Notes: generated by a model from the sequence alone, not told the origin. 64,000 nt of DNA from Russula earlei (GCA_025769875.1 JAGFNK010000246.1:1-64000), one strand, 5' to 3'; counted from the first letter of the stretch, positions 31,324 to 42,149 are shown. Translations and numbers: made by a program.

Positions 31324-33058
31324 TCAAAAGGCCGTGGAATTGTATAGGTGGAAAAGGTTGTCAAATTCTCTTGCTGCTTTGACAAGGGCAGCAAGTGTAG
31401 TTGGTGTCAGTGTGATTCCCAATATCTTCTGATGTAGGGCTGGGTTAATGTTTTTCCTGAACATGTACTTCTTCATCCTTTCATCTGTGGTAGCTTGTGA
31501 TGTGTGGTGTGACCATTTCTGATACCATTCATTAAATGGTAGTTTCCCTTGATAATAGGTGTGCATGGTGTTAGTGGAGGCCAATTCTGCTTCTGCAGGG
31601 ATGAAATGATTGGCAAAGGCTTTCTTGAAGTCATCCCATGATCTGTAGTCTGTTACTGTACAAGCCATAGCTTTGGTGGTTTGTTCCCTAGCCCATGCTT
31701 GTTAAGGCTCCAAAGTGCCTTAAATAAGATCAATGGTCATGTCTATGAACGCATCCTACCAATGCAGATATGCTTGAGTCAAGCAAGCAATATTCATGGA
31801 GGGGAAGGAGTGTTAGATCCTTCTGGAGTATGGCAACAAGATGAGAGGGGCTCTGCAGACAGGGTAGGAGTCAACTGTTTGGGATTGGCAAACTAAGTCA
31901 AGCTTAGGGCTCAACTGTTACAACTGGGTGCCTTATATAGCCCTACAGGGATAAGGTTTGTGCTACTGTAGTACTGGTCAGTGCTATAGAAGCAAAACAC
32001 GGCTCATAGAAGCGAGGTTGCTTCTATGTAAACGATCTCAGTGCTGGAAGCATTAAGTGCTTCCCTAGTAGCAATCTCGGTGTCATAAGTACTTTCCTAA
32101 TCAAGGAAGCAACATATGTGGCAGTACAAGAACATCTGGGACAGAAGCAATGCTACTCATTGCTTCTTCAATACATCTTCAGAAAGATACGATCAACGCG
32201 TTCCGATCGCGATATCAACGAACATAAACGATCAAGATCTGACGCACGCATGATGCAAACGGTGCAGTCCATAGTTCAGGTGTTTCAGCATCTTCTTGAC
32301 CCCAAACCACTCAGTAACAATGCTCCGGCAGGTGTTCCTACTTTAAAGTGGGTTAGTGCAGCAGCAACTTTCTTGCTTTCATCTGTGAAGGAGTTGCCAT
32401 TGATGTAGTAATAATTGGCCAAGGCTGCCCAAAAGGCTTCTGCATTATCAGCCTTTCTGTCAAAGGGTTCTGGTGCAGTTCTGACAAGGCATGGATTGCT
32501 TGACATGGTGGGATTCTGAGTTGTTTCAGTTGTAACAATAGGTGGGGCTGAGCCTTGTAATTGGATTCTAGTTGGAGTGAGTGCTTGAGGGATTGTTTGT
32601 GGTACATTGCTAACTGTATGAGGATTGGGTTGTTGAGTATTTTGTTGGATGGAGGGTCCTGGAGTAGCGCTTCAAGTGCTTGGTGTAGTTCCTAGGATGG
32701 CAGTAACTTCTTGAGTTGTTCTGGCAGTAAAATCAACTTCTCGGTTATTGTAGTAAACCCAATGTCTCCTAGAATGGCTCCACTTGACTGGTTTGTCTAG
32801 GAAGAGACCAGTATAGTTATAGGGATTGAAGTCTTGAATGTTCTCTGCTCCTGGGGCTGCTGCTTTAAGTTAAGCAGTAGTGACTTCATTGTCATTGTCT
32901 TTGTATAACCAAGTGTCTGAAAGATTCCCATGATTGATAATGGATGTACCTGCAAATTGTCCTTGGTAACAGTGGTCTTGGGTGTCGTAGCTAAGGTTTT
33001 CAAATAAAAGTGGAATTAGATTTTCTTCGTTGTCAGTAATGTCTCTTCTAGTGCTCAT
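31324..33058 (-). pseudogene. Gypsy gag, split by a 620-bp solo LTR
   Basis: ATG 33058 (MSTRRDITDNEENLIPLLFE) starts the frame; TAA near 32875 and TGA near 32670 interrupt it. The conserved start SSNPCLVRTAPEPFD and FWAALANYYYINGNSFTDES runs to FKVGTPAG at about 32330. Beyond the solo LTR the frame resumes WAREQTTKAMACTVTDYRSW and DDFKKAFANHFIPAEAE, the retrotransposon gag core, ending at TGA 31324. Restored across the LTR, capsid is continuous, so the LTR came later. Confidence 0.82.
31700..32319 (-). repeat. 620-bp solo LTR (family L3) in gypsy gag
   Basis: Ends TGTTAAGGCTCC and CAGTAACA, flanked by ATGCT at 31695-31699 and 32320-32324. No other copy in the window. Orientation not certain; the minus strand is assumed from a TATATAGGG box (plus CCCTATATA-type near 31935). 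Confidence 0.9.
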
Positions 33059-33221
33059 AAGTTTAGATGATGGTTATAGTCCAATGACCATTGTTCCAAG
33101 GATATGCAATGGTGTAGGCTGGCTTCAGTCAAATGGTGTCAGGTCTTCCTTGGTGTTTTCTTAAGTGGATTCGGGAGTATTCTTCAGTGATGCTACTTTG
33201 GGTTAAGACTACTCGGGTCTT

Positions 33222-33550
33222 CTAAAAGTGTGTTGTTCTTACATGCCAAGCCTGTGTACAATAGTTCTTGAATTCAAGTAGTTCCCTCTTTGATTGCATA
33301 GGTAAGTTTAGGGCTAAGAAAGATTGCTCTGGTAGATAGGAATGTAATTCAGTATTTCCAATGTCAATACTGTCAGGCAATTTGACAAAAGGTGATGCAA
33401 AGGGTTGGGGAGGTATAACAGGTGTAGGAGTACAACTGGTAAACAAGGGTACGTAGGCATCAGGGGGAGTAGGAGGCAATGGTCTTTCAACAAGAAAACC
33501 TCTTGCGTTGGGGACTGTTTCTCTAGAGGGAGCTCGTTGAGACGATGCAC
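33222..33550 (-). CDS. Small extra frame upstream of gypsy gag
   Basis: About 85 open codons with a Pro-rich start (PPTPPDAYVPLFTSCTPTP) then SIDIGNTELHSYLPEQSFLA. No family recognised. May be the 3' part of the larger upstream gene, broken from it between 33550 and 33647. Confidence 0.3.
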
Positions 33551-33646
33551 GTCTTCTGTGTCAAGGAGCCAGAATTACTGAAATGGGAGGTGGTAATCAC
33601 CTGGTGTCCACAAGGTAATTCCGTCAGAAGTAGGAGGTGTATTTGG

Positions 33647-34492
33647 TCAATAGTTGAACATGCAATACTCTGTTTTGCAGTTACACCTCATTGTCCACAG
33701 ATTCAACTTGGTGTCTTCTGTACTGGCAGACCAATGTTCCTGGCTGGTTGGGATGGTGGTTTGAATTGGTGTGAGGGGTTGAGGGGCAAGACTTGAGACT
33801 TCAAGGATTGCTGGGACTGAGTAGTATGCAGGAGGACCAGTATATGAGGCATCTGGGCTGGTAATTGCCCAAGGTTGGTTGTAATCTGTGTTGTATAACC
33901 AAGAGTTAGTTTCCCAATCAAAAGTGTTGTGTATTCCTGGTACAATAGCAAGTTGGATGTAAGATTGGTTTTCCCTTTGTATCCTGTTGAGGCATAGGTG
34001 GTTGAACTGGACAGTGAGGCAATAGTAACTGATATATGTCCAAGCTAGGTAAAATAAGCAATACCCTGTCCTTAATGAATTAATGATGAGATGGTGATGT
34101 TGTTGGATGATCCTGGTCCAAAGGTTCAATTCACTGGAGCATAGGGATTGATAATCAACTGGTTGTCCTTGGATGTTCTTTGCTTGAGCAAGTTGCCAGT
34201 ACAATAATTGTTGTCGTGCTGGTGGTAGGAGTCGACTAAGGGTTTCGAGGTATGACGTGTGTTTGTCATGGCTTAGAAGTTGTCCAAATGGTAAGACTTC
34301 AAGGAATTCTTTGACAATAAGGTGGGGGAAGTCTTCGTGGGGTGGTTCTATACCAGGTACGCCGTGTAGGTTTGTTAAGGTGTTGACAGGGAATGCAGTG
34401 GAGGCCCAGGTTTGATAATGGTTTAGACTTAAGACGTGCCTAGTGATAGCATCTTCTTCTTCGTCTTCTTCTAGGGCATATTCTTGTGGCAC
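33647..34492 (-). CDS. Accessory ORF 2 of the gypsy element, unknown function
   Basis: 281 open codons between the 5' LTR and gag, in a region otherwise full of stops in pol. It begins PQEYALEEDEEEDAITRHVL (acidic), has HLIVKEFLEVLPFGQLLS, and a hydrophobic stretch TGYCLFYLAWTYISYYC around residue 145. The end (CNCKTEYCMFNY) has clustered cysteines. No start codon is certain: the first residue shown follows a GTG. I recognise no domain. Gypsy elements rarely carry coding sequence here. Confidence 0.45.
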   Translation of the reverse strand: MPQEYALEEDEEEDAITRHVLSLNHYQTWASTAFPVNTLTNLHGVPGIEPPHEDFPHLIVKEFLEVLPFGQLLSHDKHTSYLETLSRLLPPARQQLLYWQLAQAKNIQGQPVDYQSLCSSELNLWTRIIQQHHHLIINSLRTGYCLFYLAWTYISYYCLTVQFNHLCLNRIQRENQSYIQLAIVPGIHNTFDWETNSWLYNTDYNQPWAITSPDASYTGPPAYYSVPAILEVSSLAPQPLTPIQTTIPTSQEHWSASTEDTKLNLWTMRCNCKTEYCMFNY

Positions 34493-34560
34493 TTTAGTTA
34501 AGAGAAGGAAGGAACTTTATTCAATCCTTATTGAAGCATTACAAGGATGGTTCTTACTTT

Positions 34561-35481
34561 TTAAGAACCATACGCAAGATCTATGGTTTCGAGGTGATAT
34601 CTCTCAATGATGTTGAGAGGGTTAGGGGGAATACAAGGCATAAAGCAAAAGTGAAGTAACTGTGGGTTGAAACGTATGGTGTTGACAGTATAGGTCGAAT
34701 AGTGATGCAAAGAGACATGGTTACTGTTCTCCTCAAAGTGTAAGTAACTGTACGCAAAAGCTAGGCATACGTCCAAGAAGTTGTGTACAATAGATAAGCA
34801 AAATGTCCCTTTGTAAGCAGGGTGGTAAACAGCAGGCAAGGTAAGAAGTTTCCTAAACAACAAAGTATTAAAAATGTATGCAATGCATCTGAGGGGGAAG
34901 TCAGCGTCTGGGGCGTATATCCTGATGTCAGAGCAAATGCTGAAGGGGGTGAGGTTATATTCGGTGGCAAGGGCAGCATTGGAGGGTTCCACAGCAAAAG
35001 TGTGGACGATGCATGCACAAAAGGCAGTTGTGAAGGTGTCTGTGAAGGTGCGACAAGCTAACTGATCTGTGGTAGGGATGCGTGACAAGTAGTCTTGGTG
35101 GTTTAAATCGTGGAGGGGTCGCCACTGCTCATGGGAACAATTCATGCTGGGGAGGACAAAGTACTGGTGAGGGTGGAACCGGAATGCTGTGCAAGGGGGG
35201 CGATCAAGGAAGCCTTCAGGCAAGGGAGGACAGTCCGCTTGCTGCTGCTCATTCTGTGCTGGGGGGGGAGTGCTGATAGGGACAAAGTCACCTGGGATAG
35301 GCTGGGTGATGACAGGAGACAATTGTGGGGCCTCTGGTGAGTACAGGATGCTGAGGGGTGAGGATGTGTCAGCTGGGTTGAGGTCCTCAGTGAGAAGTTG
35401 AAGGGCAGTGCATGGAGTGGGTTGGAGAGAAGGGAGACGCAGGGAAGTGTTAACAAGAGTGGGGGAGTTGGGAGTGGACAC
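34561..35481 (-). CDS. Accessory ORF 1 of the gypsy element, unknown function
   Basis: 306 open codons ending 68 bp before accessory ORF 2, different frame. Residues 1-95 are Pro/Ser/Thr-rich and probably disordered; from about 95 it looks globular (FRFHPHQYFVLPSMNCSHEQ, then PLRCIAYIFNTLLFRKLLTL and HNFLDVCLAFAYSYLHFEEN). No catalytic motif or domain recognised. It could be an N-terminal extension of gag, a captured host gene or an element-specific protein. Confidence 0.5.
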   Translation of the reverse strand: MSTPNSPTLVNTSLRLPSLQPTPCTALQLLTEDLNPADTSSPLSILYSPEAPQLSPVITQPIPGDFVPISTPPPAQNEQQQADCPPLPEGFLDRPPCTAFRFHPHQYFVLPSMNCSHEQWRPLHDLNHQDYLSRIPTTDQLACRTFTDTFTTAFCACIVHTFAVEPSNAALATEYNLTPFSICSDIRIYAPDADFPLRCIAYIFNTLLFRKLLTLPAVYHPAYKGTFCLSIVHNFLDVCLAFAYSYLHFEENSNHVSLHHYSTYTVNTIRFNPQLLHFCFMPCIPPNPLNIIERYHLETIDLAYGS

Positions 35482-35527
35482 TTGAGCATTGGCTGGTCAA
35501 TACAGGAATGGTGAAAGACTGTCCAGA

Positions 35528-37181
35528 TGTCAAGACACATACTGCTGATCACTAAGGACTCAGGAGCAGGTATGTTACGAACCAAGGCCAGGTCCTGACT
35601 GTAGATTGTCCTATTTCACTCAAGAGAGACCTCTCTCACTTTGCATTACCGACTCCCTTCCATTTTCTGGGCTATCCCTCCTGCAGTACAAGATATCGCT
35701 ATTACAAAGGCACTATAACACGACCAGGCACCCGTTTCCTAATCGGGTAATCATCGCGTGGCAGCCACATGGCCACTCAGCCACCAAGGACCCGAAACAG
35801 CGGCACAAACTCTTAGAAACTGTTGCATAAACCATCTGACATCATCAAGGCTCCGATGACATCATGGCTGACTGAGTGACTCCACAGTGACCTCATAGGC
35901 TCACTAAGCGCTCCACAGTGACATCATAATGATGTCATTGCTCCACAATGATCAGTAATGCGCTCAGTAAGCCTGAAACTTGACACAAGCAAGTTTATGC
36001 CTCTGTAGTCCTATTGGATGGTACCAAGAGTCTAGAATAGTTCCAGTTCTTTGTAATCGACCCTGTACACTGTATATAAGCCCCAATGAAGCATGGCAGT
36101 CGTCATACTGTCCATTTGTGATACTCTCATCCTCCTGGGTACTCCCCTGCGACCACTCAGTTTAAAGTCTACTCTCATCTTCAAGGTACTCTTCAATGAC
36201 CGCCTTGTTTAAAGCCCCTCGCTACACTGGCCTCTAGCCTTCGCCTTTGTCTCTTGCAACACCTACCGGTCCCCATCTGGTACCTCCTCGTCATTTGGCT
36301 CGTCCTCCTGTTCAACGCCGTCTTCGCTGCATACCATCTGTTCCGACCTTTGCCCACCTGCTCCTGAGTCCTTAGTGATCAGCAGTACATGTCTTGACAA
36401 GGTGGGCAAGGGTCAGAACAGACAGTACACGGCATAAATGGCATTGAACAGGAGGACGAACCAAATGATGAGGAGGTACCAAAGAGGTATGGGTAGATGT
36501 TGCAAGAGACAGAGACAAAGGGTAGAGGCCAGTGTAGTGAGGGGCTTTAGACAAGGCGGTCATTGAAGAGTACCTTGAGGACGAGGGAAGACTTTAAACT
36601 GAGCGGTCGCAGGGGAGTACCCAGGAAGATGAGAGTATCACAAATGGACAGTCTGATGACTTCCATGCTACATTGGGGCTTATATACAGTGTACAGGGTC
36701 AATCACAAAGAACTGGAACTATTCTAGACCCTTTGGTACCATCCAATAGGACTACACAGGCATAAACTTGCTTGTGTCAGGTTTCAGGCTTACTGAGCGC
36801 ATTACTGATCATTGTGGAGTGATGACATCATTATGATGTCACTGTGGAGCGCTTAGTGAGCCTATGAAGTCACTGTGGAGTCACTCAGTCAGCCATGATG
36901 TCATTGGAGCCTTGATGACATCAGATGAGTTATGCAACAGTTTCTAGGAGTTTGTGTCACTGTTTCAGGTTCTTGGTGGCTGGGTGGCCATGTGGCTGCC
37001 ACACAATGATTACCCGATTAGGAAATGGGTGCTTGGTCATGTTATAGTGCCTTTGAGAGAGCGATATCTGCAGGAGGGGTAGCCCAAGAAATGGAAGTGA
37101 GTTGGCAATGCAAAGTGAGAGAGGTCTCTCTTGAGTGAAATAGGACAATATATGGCCAGGACCTGGTCTTGGTTCATAACA
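35528..37181 (-). repeat. Gypsy 5' LTR, split by an inverted solo LTR
   Basis: Parts 35528-35572 and 36405-37181 together are about 822 bp and match the 827-bp 3' LTR end to end (TGTCAAGACACATAC ... GGTTCATAACA). Confidence 0.88.
35573..36399 (+). repeat. 827-bp solo LTR of the gypsy family, inverted inside the gypsy 5' LTR
   Basis: Sense start TGTTACGAACCAAGG, end TGTCTTGACA; exactly 827 bp, the same length as the 3' LTR. Flanked by AGGTA (35568-35572) and AGGTG (36400-36404), one base apart at a possible post-insertion change. Orientation is opposite to its host LTR, making an inverted pair about 0.8 kb per arm. Confidence 0.88.
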
Positions 37182-37274
37182 ACTTCTCATTCATGCAGTC
37201 TTGGACATCTATTGACTCGTCTTCAAGCTAACTCCTCGCTCTTGAACTGGATAGTTCAACAGTGAGTCCTGACA
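37182..37274 (+). repeat. 3' end of an L2-family LTR, truncated by the gypsy element
   Basis: AGTCTTGGACATCTATTGAC to CAGTGAGTCCTGACA matches the sense 3' end of the L2 LTRs at 19612 and 51708. The remainder is missing. Confidence 0.75.
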
Positions 37275-38231
37275 CTAAGCTTGTTCTCTTGTGAAATATC
37301 ACTAAAATTCACTTCAGGACTGTAAGCTTGCAGAGAATCAAGCAATCGCCTCAGAAAACCCCTCAGATCTCTAAGTCTTCAAATGCAAAGACCCATCACT
37401 CAATTCTTCTCTCCATGGTACACAATTGCTTTGGCATTGTTGTCACCAAGATCCCTGACCTTCATGAGAAGTTCTCAATTCTCACTCAACTCAGTGTGCA
37501 CATCTCGCACATGAAATGATTTGTCAGCAACACTGCCCCCAGTTGGTGACAACATCAGTGTGTGTTTCCATCACCTTCAAGATTTTGAGGCATGTTTGCT
37601 TTCCCTTCAAGCATGGCTCACAAATACTGGTGGTGAGTTGCTTTCCAGTAATCTCCATCCCTTTCACCATCCCTTTCTTCAGCATCTGGGTTATGGTGTC
37701 AGTGTTCAAGTGACCAAGACACCAGTGCCAAACATGTAGGAAGGCCTTGGATGTTTTGAGGCATGCAGTAAGGGTGACTGCATATGGCTTGTCACCTTCT
37801 GCAGGGAAGTGGTCCAGTGTTGTGGTGCATGTGGACTCAAACTTGGGGGAGGATATGGCCATGACATATAGTGGACTGTGTAGGGACCCTTCACATATTA
37901 GTTGGTTCTGTTCATATATGCCACATATTTGACTCTGAAATTGCACTTCTGTGCCATGTCATGCCAGATGGGAAACTGATAAGAGATTTCCATGTAAGTC
38001 TGGGATGTGCAGGACATCATGGAACATAACATTGTTCCATGCACCATTTGCATGCATTCAGACTTGGACTTGGCTGACTCCAATCACAGGAATAGAACTA
38101 TTATCTCCAAGCATGACTTGAGTCAGATTTGGGAGAGTGGTATCTTGGTTGAACCATTCACAGTGGGAGGTCATTGTGTGTGATGTCCCAGAGTTGATGA
38201 GCCAACTGTTAGTGAGGTTGGCTGTTTGAAG
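37275..38231 (-). pseudogene. Copia-4 protease and GAG-pre-integrase remnant (protease Asp changed to Asn)
   Basis: Minus strand: NLTNSWLINSGTSHTMTSHC (protease site with Asn at the catalytic Asp position; codon at plus 38193-38195, a CpG change), WNNVMFHDVLHIPDLHGNLL, then GIYEQNQLICEGSLH and the pre-integrase zinc region HVWHWCLGHLNTDTITQMLK ... CEPCLKGKQT, ending in a stop at 37524. From 37520 to 37275 the frame is lost and no integrase core is found. This is the upstream half of the element whose RNase H is at 25496-26195. Confidence 0.8.
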
Positions 38232-38665
38232 TGTTGAATCACACAGTGATAAGGAAGATTAGATCATAGTAGATCTAATAAAATGATATTCAGCTTCTGT
38301 GAGAAGAAACTTCTTGTGTCATATTTACCTAATAAAATGATACTACAATGCATAATCAGCTACTGATAAGATCGTGAGATAGTAAGTACTAACTTCAGTT
38401 TCTGTGAGAAGAAACTGAAGTATCTACTGTATGTACGATGCTCTTGAGTATCTGAGAGTGTCCCTAATTATTTTGTCTGTAGTAACTATCAAATTGTTTT
38501 CACGATCGCTATGTGCTAGCTACCAATTGTCTTAGATCACACTATCAATTTTGTTATCATATGTGTTTCAGCAACTGAGCTGAAACGCTTATGTGGTCCG
38601 GGCCTGTGGGCCGCCCAGACAGTTTGGGCTGACACATCATGCCTCAGCTACTCTTTATCTCAACA
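38232..38665 (-). repeat. 434-bp solo LTR (copia-3 family, L1) in copia-4
   Basis: Ends TGTTGAATCACAC and TTTATCTCAACA, flanked by TGAAG at 38227-38231 and 38666-38670. Same family as 47284-47721 and 62785-63222. Confidence 0.93.
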
Positions 38666-38670
38666 TGAAG

Positions 38671-39010
38671 CTCATCCTGGGTCTTTAACATGTGGGTGGT
38701 GGTAAGGTCAGGATCATCCCCAACTGCATGGTATAATCTAATAACATAGTCAGGATCTGGGATGTTGGCAATTGTGGCACTGGTGAGTGTCAGCAATGTG
38801 GACATCAGTGATCCAGTCTTAGGAACTCAACTTGCTTTCTTGATTGACTGCTTACCTATGCTTCCTTACTCATTTGATGACTCACTGACTGACTCAGCAA
38901 CTTACTGGACTCATGACAGATACTATCAGTCATGGGGAACTCAGCACTGTATCACCATCTTGGCAGTCACAAATGTCATGAATATTACTTGAAAAACACT
39001 GGATGGAACT
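38671..39010 (-). pseudogene. Probable copia-4 gag remnant
   Basis: Minus strand reads ATIANIPDPDYVIRLYHAVG and THMLKTQDELHVEI next to the solo LTR; the position upstream of the protease and the style fit a decayed copia gag, but no CCHC knuckle is left. Confidence 0.35.
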
Positions 39011-40139
39011 CCAGTTTTATTTGCAAGAATGACATTAACAGCACTCAATAGTATAACTACAAAATTTTGAATGGAGTTGTTTGAGCAGATACAGGGAAAA
39101 ATGAAAGTGCCAAGATGTGATACGGTGCCAAATTCCCCATAACTGATAGTACTAGTAATGGATGACTGACATGTGAGTCATTACTGATACTCTCAAGTTT
39201 GTACACTTACCCTTGTTTTTGGATAGGATAGTAGCAGGTCTCAGCTATATGCTCCCCAAGTTTCATACAAATTGGATCAGCTGTCATGAAGATATGCTCT
39301 TGACATCTCATTACTCGTCCAAGAGGACATGATGTGTCCAACCGGTTGAAATCGACAATGATAATAATGGCATTGGCAGATGAAGTGAATCGGTCTGGTC
39401 AGGGCGTCCAAATTTGATTCAGAGATGGAGGTGTGGACAATGCCACGGTCGCGATACGCTGGATGAGATTCACTGCGGCGGTTGGCGTGGATTCCCAGCT
39501 CTGCAGAGGAAGTCAAGGATGGTGTCGGTAACAGGAACAACTTGCCATTCGCGTCACCCTCGTCGCATCATTTCCCTTCACGCACTCCCACCTTCTTTCA
39601 ACAAGTTTCCATCGCCATCTCGCCACCTCACCCGGTCTCGACCAGGCCTTTCACGACTTTGCTACGCCCCGCTCCCCTAGAGCACCACTGCCTCGACGCC
39701 TCGCGTCATCGTTCGTTCGACTCCGTCTGTCTCGTTCGGTCACTATTCCTGTCACCCCTAGTCCCCTTCATGTATATCAATTCCCTAGATACTCTCTGAA
39801 TTACAGATCTCTCTCAGCGTGTTTTCTACCCATTTCGTCTCCCATTGTGAAGCCGTCCTTTGTCAGATGTCGTCCTTCGTCTCACGAGCGCGTCGCGTCC
39901 GCGGTCTTGTAGGGCTTGCCTTACTGATTCCCTTTGATTACTCTGCTCGGGGACTTACCCCAATGAACTCAACGTGCCTGGTTCCGGCTCGCTACAATCA
40001 GCTTTGACCATTACATCGTTTGGAACGAAAAGCCAGGTTTGCCAGTGTGGAGACCATCCAGGGACATGCGAACTAATTCGCGTGGCATCATTGGCATGGT
40101 TGCAAGTTGGACTTGATAATCATCGAATGGGAGGATCAA
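39011..40139. other. Intergenic, promoter-like pyrimidine-rich DNA
   Basis: No gene recognised. 39280-39540 has a minus-strand open frame with no family; 39550-39780 is CT-rich. A host leader is possible but unsupported. Confidence 0.4.
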
Positions 40140-40149
40140 CACCATCAGC

Positions 40150-40710
40150 AAACCACAAAAAAAATTCCCGGGTTTTTGTTGGTTTCCGCTGGTTTCCCAG
40201 TTTCCGGAAACCAAAAACCCAGAAACTGGGAAACCTGGTAGACATCATGAAGCACACTGGAAAACAATTCAAGTTTTCTATGGTCACATCAACCGTCTGA
40301 GTGAGTGACACTGGCACCTTGCACTGGAATGTGCAGACAACGATGGTGATGATGAATCCCTTCATCGTGCTGATGCCTCGATGATATCTGCATTCCATGC
40401 TGATCTGTATATACCTGAGAGTCCCCTCAAGGCTTAGATCTGTACCAGCTCGAATCGACTTCCAATTACAAGTAGAAACGACATATACCCTATTTCTGAC
40501 CATTTTCAGTGATTTTTTTCCTACTATACTATAGTTCTACCAGTTTCCATACTTTCGACAGGTTTCTGTTAGTTTCTTAGGTTTCCATGAAAGATACTCT
40601 CAGGTTGTTTCTGGGAAACCAGACATGGGTTTCCCAGTCTCCCGGTTTCCCAGTTTCCACTGGTTTTTTTCGGTTTCCTGAGGTGAGAAACTGATGGAAA
40701 CTAAAATCCA
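40150..40710. repeat. Two clusters of a GGTTTCC motif in both orientations
   Basis: At 40165-40235 and 40540-40705 GGTTTCC, GTTTCCCAGTTTCC and their complement recur about a dozen times. The left cluster can fold into a 14-bp stem (GGTTTCCCAGTTTC ... GAAACTGGGAAACC). The ~300 bp between clusters lack the motif. Looks like the ends of a small non-autonomous element or a binding-site array. Confidence 0.6.
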
Positions 40711-40872
40711 TCTTTACTGATGACTAAGGCAACTCAGATCTCCATCGATCTCAGTTGAGGCCACCACGACAAGCTAGAATGACGAAATTGCAAATGTGTG
40801 CAGCCAACTCTCACTGCGGCCCAGTGGCAGTCCGCGTCCAGGGAGGCCATGTCCATCTCCAACTCAATGCGC

Positions 40873-41609
40873 CTACTCCACATACTCGTTGTTCGCTTTG
40901 TGCCACTCTTCTAGTGATAAATCAGGGTACTCCTTAAAAACGATCTTCTTGCCCTCGGGCAGGCGCACCCACGCATGGTGCCGAATTCTTCATGGCCACC
41001 GTCTACACAATACAGATATCCCATCTTCGCATCAAGCACAGGTGAGGGAGGCATCAAGCCGATTGGCACGCACCATCTCTTCGGGCGCCTTGAGCTCTGG
41101 CTCGTCGATCGCGGACGCGTAAGGGTGCAGCAGCTCTGGCCTAGGCGAGATCGAAAGACCGCGTCATGGTGTCAAAGGAGGAGCAAAATGTGGGTGCCGG
41201 TCGGTGCGCACCAGGTCTCGTCCCACAGCCAGAGCATCGCCGAGCATTTCGAGCAAAAGTGACGCTCCGACTTGGCCCGGCTTTCCCGCGGCGTGCCCCG
41301 GTCCAACACGGCGTTGTATATCCTGTTCTCCCCCCATGCACAACGACATAAACGCACGCGCGAACCGTCAGCGGCTATTGCAGAGCGGGCATGGGTGAAA
41401 GCTGAAATCACTCGCACGTACGAGATGTTCTCCCTTCCCTTGGTGATCCGAAGGGTCTCTGCGTGCGCTCCGAGATTGACCGATCCGCCTGCACCCCCCA
41501 CCTTGCGGCAGATGGAACAGATACAGAGCATATACGGCACAGGTGTGCTCGACTGGACCGTGAAAGCGACCGAGCCGCAGTGGCAGCTTCCCTTGAGCTC
41601 GACTGGCAT
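40873..41609 (-). CDS. GFA-domain protein (glutathione-dependent formaldehyde-activating / CENP-V family)
   Basis: ATG 41609 (MPVELKGSCHCGSVAFTVQS). Zinc ligands appear in family order: CHC, CICSIC, then HFCSKCSAMLWLWDETW. A 71-nt intron at 41141-41211 (GTGCGC...CGCCTAG) joins DETW to PELLHPYASAIDEPELKAPE in phase. A further intron near 40980-41050 leads to HAWVRLPEGKKIVFKEYPDL and SLEEWHKANNEYVE, stop at 40873-40875. About 190 residues, normal for the family. Members bind zinc; most fungal ones have no proven substrate. An upstream ATG near 41675 is possible but would add a non-homologous N terminus. Looks like an ordinary host gene that has escaped insertion. Confidence 0.82.
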
Positions 41610-41689
41610 GGTTATCGCGCAGGCAAGGTTAAGGTACAGGTAAGACCCTGACGTCACAGCCATCTGCACCCACATTCATACTTTCCCTT

Positions 41690-42140
41690 CCCTGGCCAGA
41701 ACGCTCCAGCTCCCGCCACTGCGGTCCCATTGCATCAAAGAATTCCTCAGCAGGGCAACTGTGGGCGAACGCGGTCTCTTCTCATTTCCAGGGCCCATCC
41801 AGCGCTACATTTCTGACCGATACAAAGCGCCCATGATGCCTGTAGTGAGCCAATCCGGGGCGCACTGAGTTCGTGGGGCTAGGATAGAGGGCGGAGGGGA
41901 CAGAAGGGACAGAAGGGAGCAAGCACTTCGCGCGCACTTGTTTGGCTTCTTGGTTTTCGCAGGTGGAGATGAGAGGCACAAAAGAGAATTATATTTCTTA
42001 GTCCAGAGAGTAGCTAGGGAGTTTATATACAGAGGCAGGAGCCATGATGAAAGGGAATCTAGACTAGGTGAGATCAAACAATGATGAAAGAAAGACTGAG
42101 AGGGCATAAGGAATAGCTTGAGATAGGACGCGTCGCGCGT
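41690..42140. other. Intergenic
   Basis: Contains a CT/GA-rich stretch (41880-41920, GGGACAGAAGGGACAG) and no recognised gene. Confidence 0.4.
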
Positions 42141-42149
42141 GCCACTGCT

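Larger units (their letters stand above)
26213..37181 (-). mobile_element. Ty3/gypsy retrotransposon with chromodomain, ~11 kb including nested LTRs
   Basis: 3' LTR 26213-27039, purine tract (AAAGAGGGGATGAA in element sense) at 27040-27056, chromodomain, integrase, RNase H, RT, protease, gag, three extra frames and a 5' LTR split by an inverted solo LTR. Gene order PR-RT-RH-INT with a C-terminal chromodomain marks a chromovirus-type Ty3/gypsy. At least eight in-frame stops sit where CGA (Arg) is expected, and it has frameshifts. Flanks are TAAGG and ACTTC, not a duplication: the left flank is copia-4, the right an L2 LTR fragment, so one edge has been rearranged. Confidence 0.9.

Noticed and set aside
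33647..35481. Envelope-like gene of the gypsy element
   Set aside because: Envelope genes lie after pol, not before gag, and neither frame has a signal peptide, fusion motif or C-terminal anchor.
40120..40503. 127-codon minus-strand frame next to the GGTTTCC cluster
   Set aside because: Part of it is the motif repeat itself; no homology or domain recognised.
41141..41398. Alternative frames overlapping the GFA gene
   Set aside because: Shadow frames; only the minus-strand frame with CHC, CSIC and CSKC zinc ligands continues across the intron in phase.
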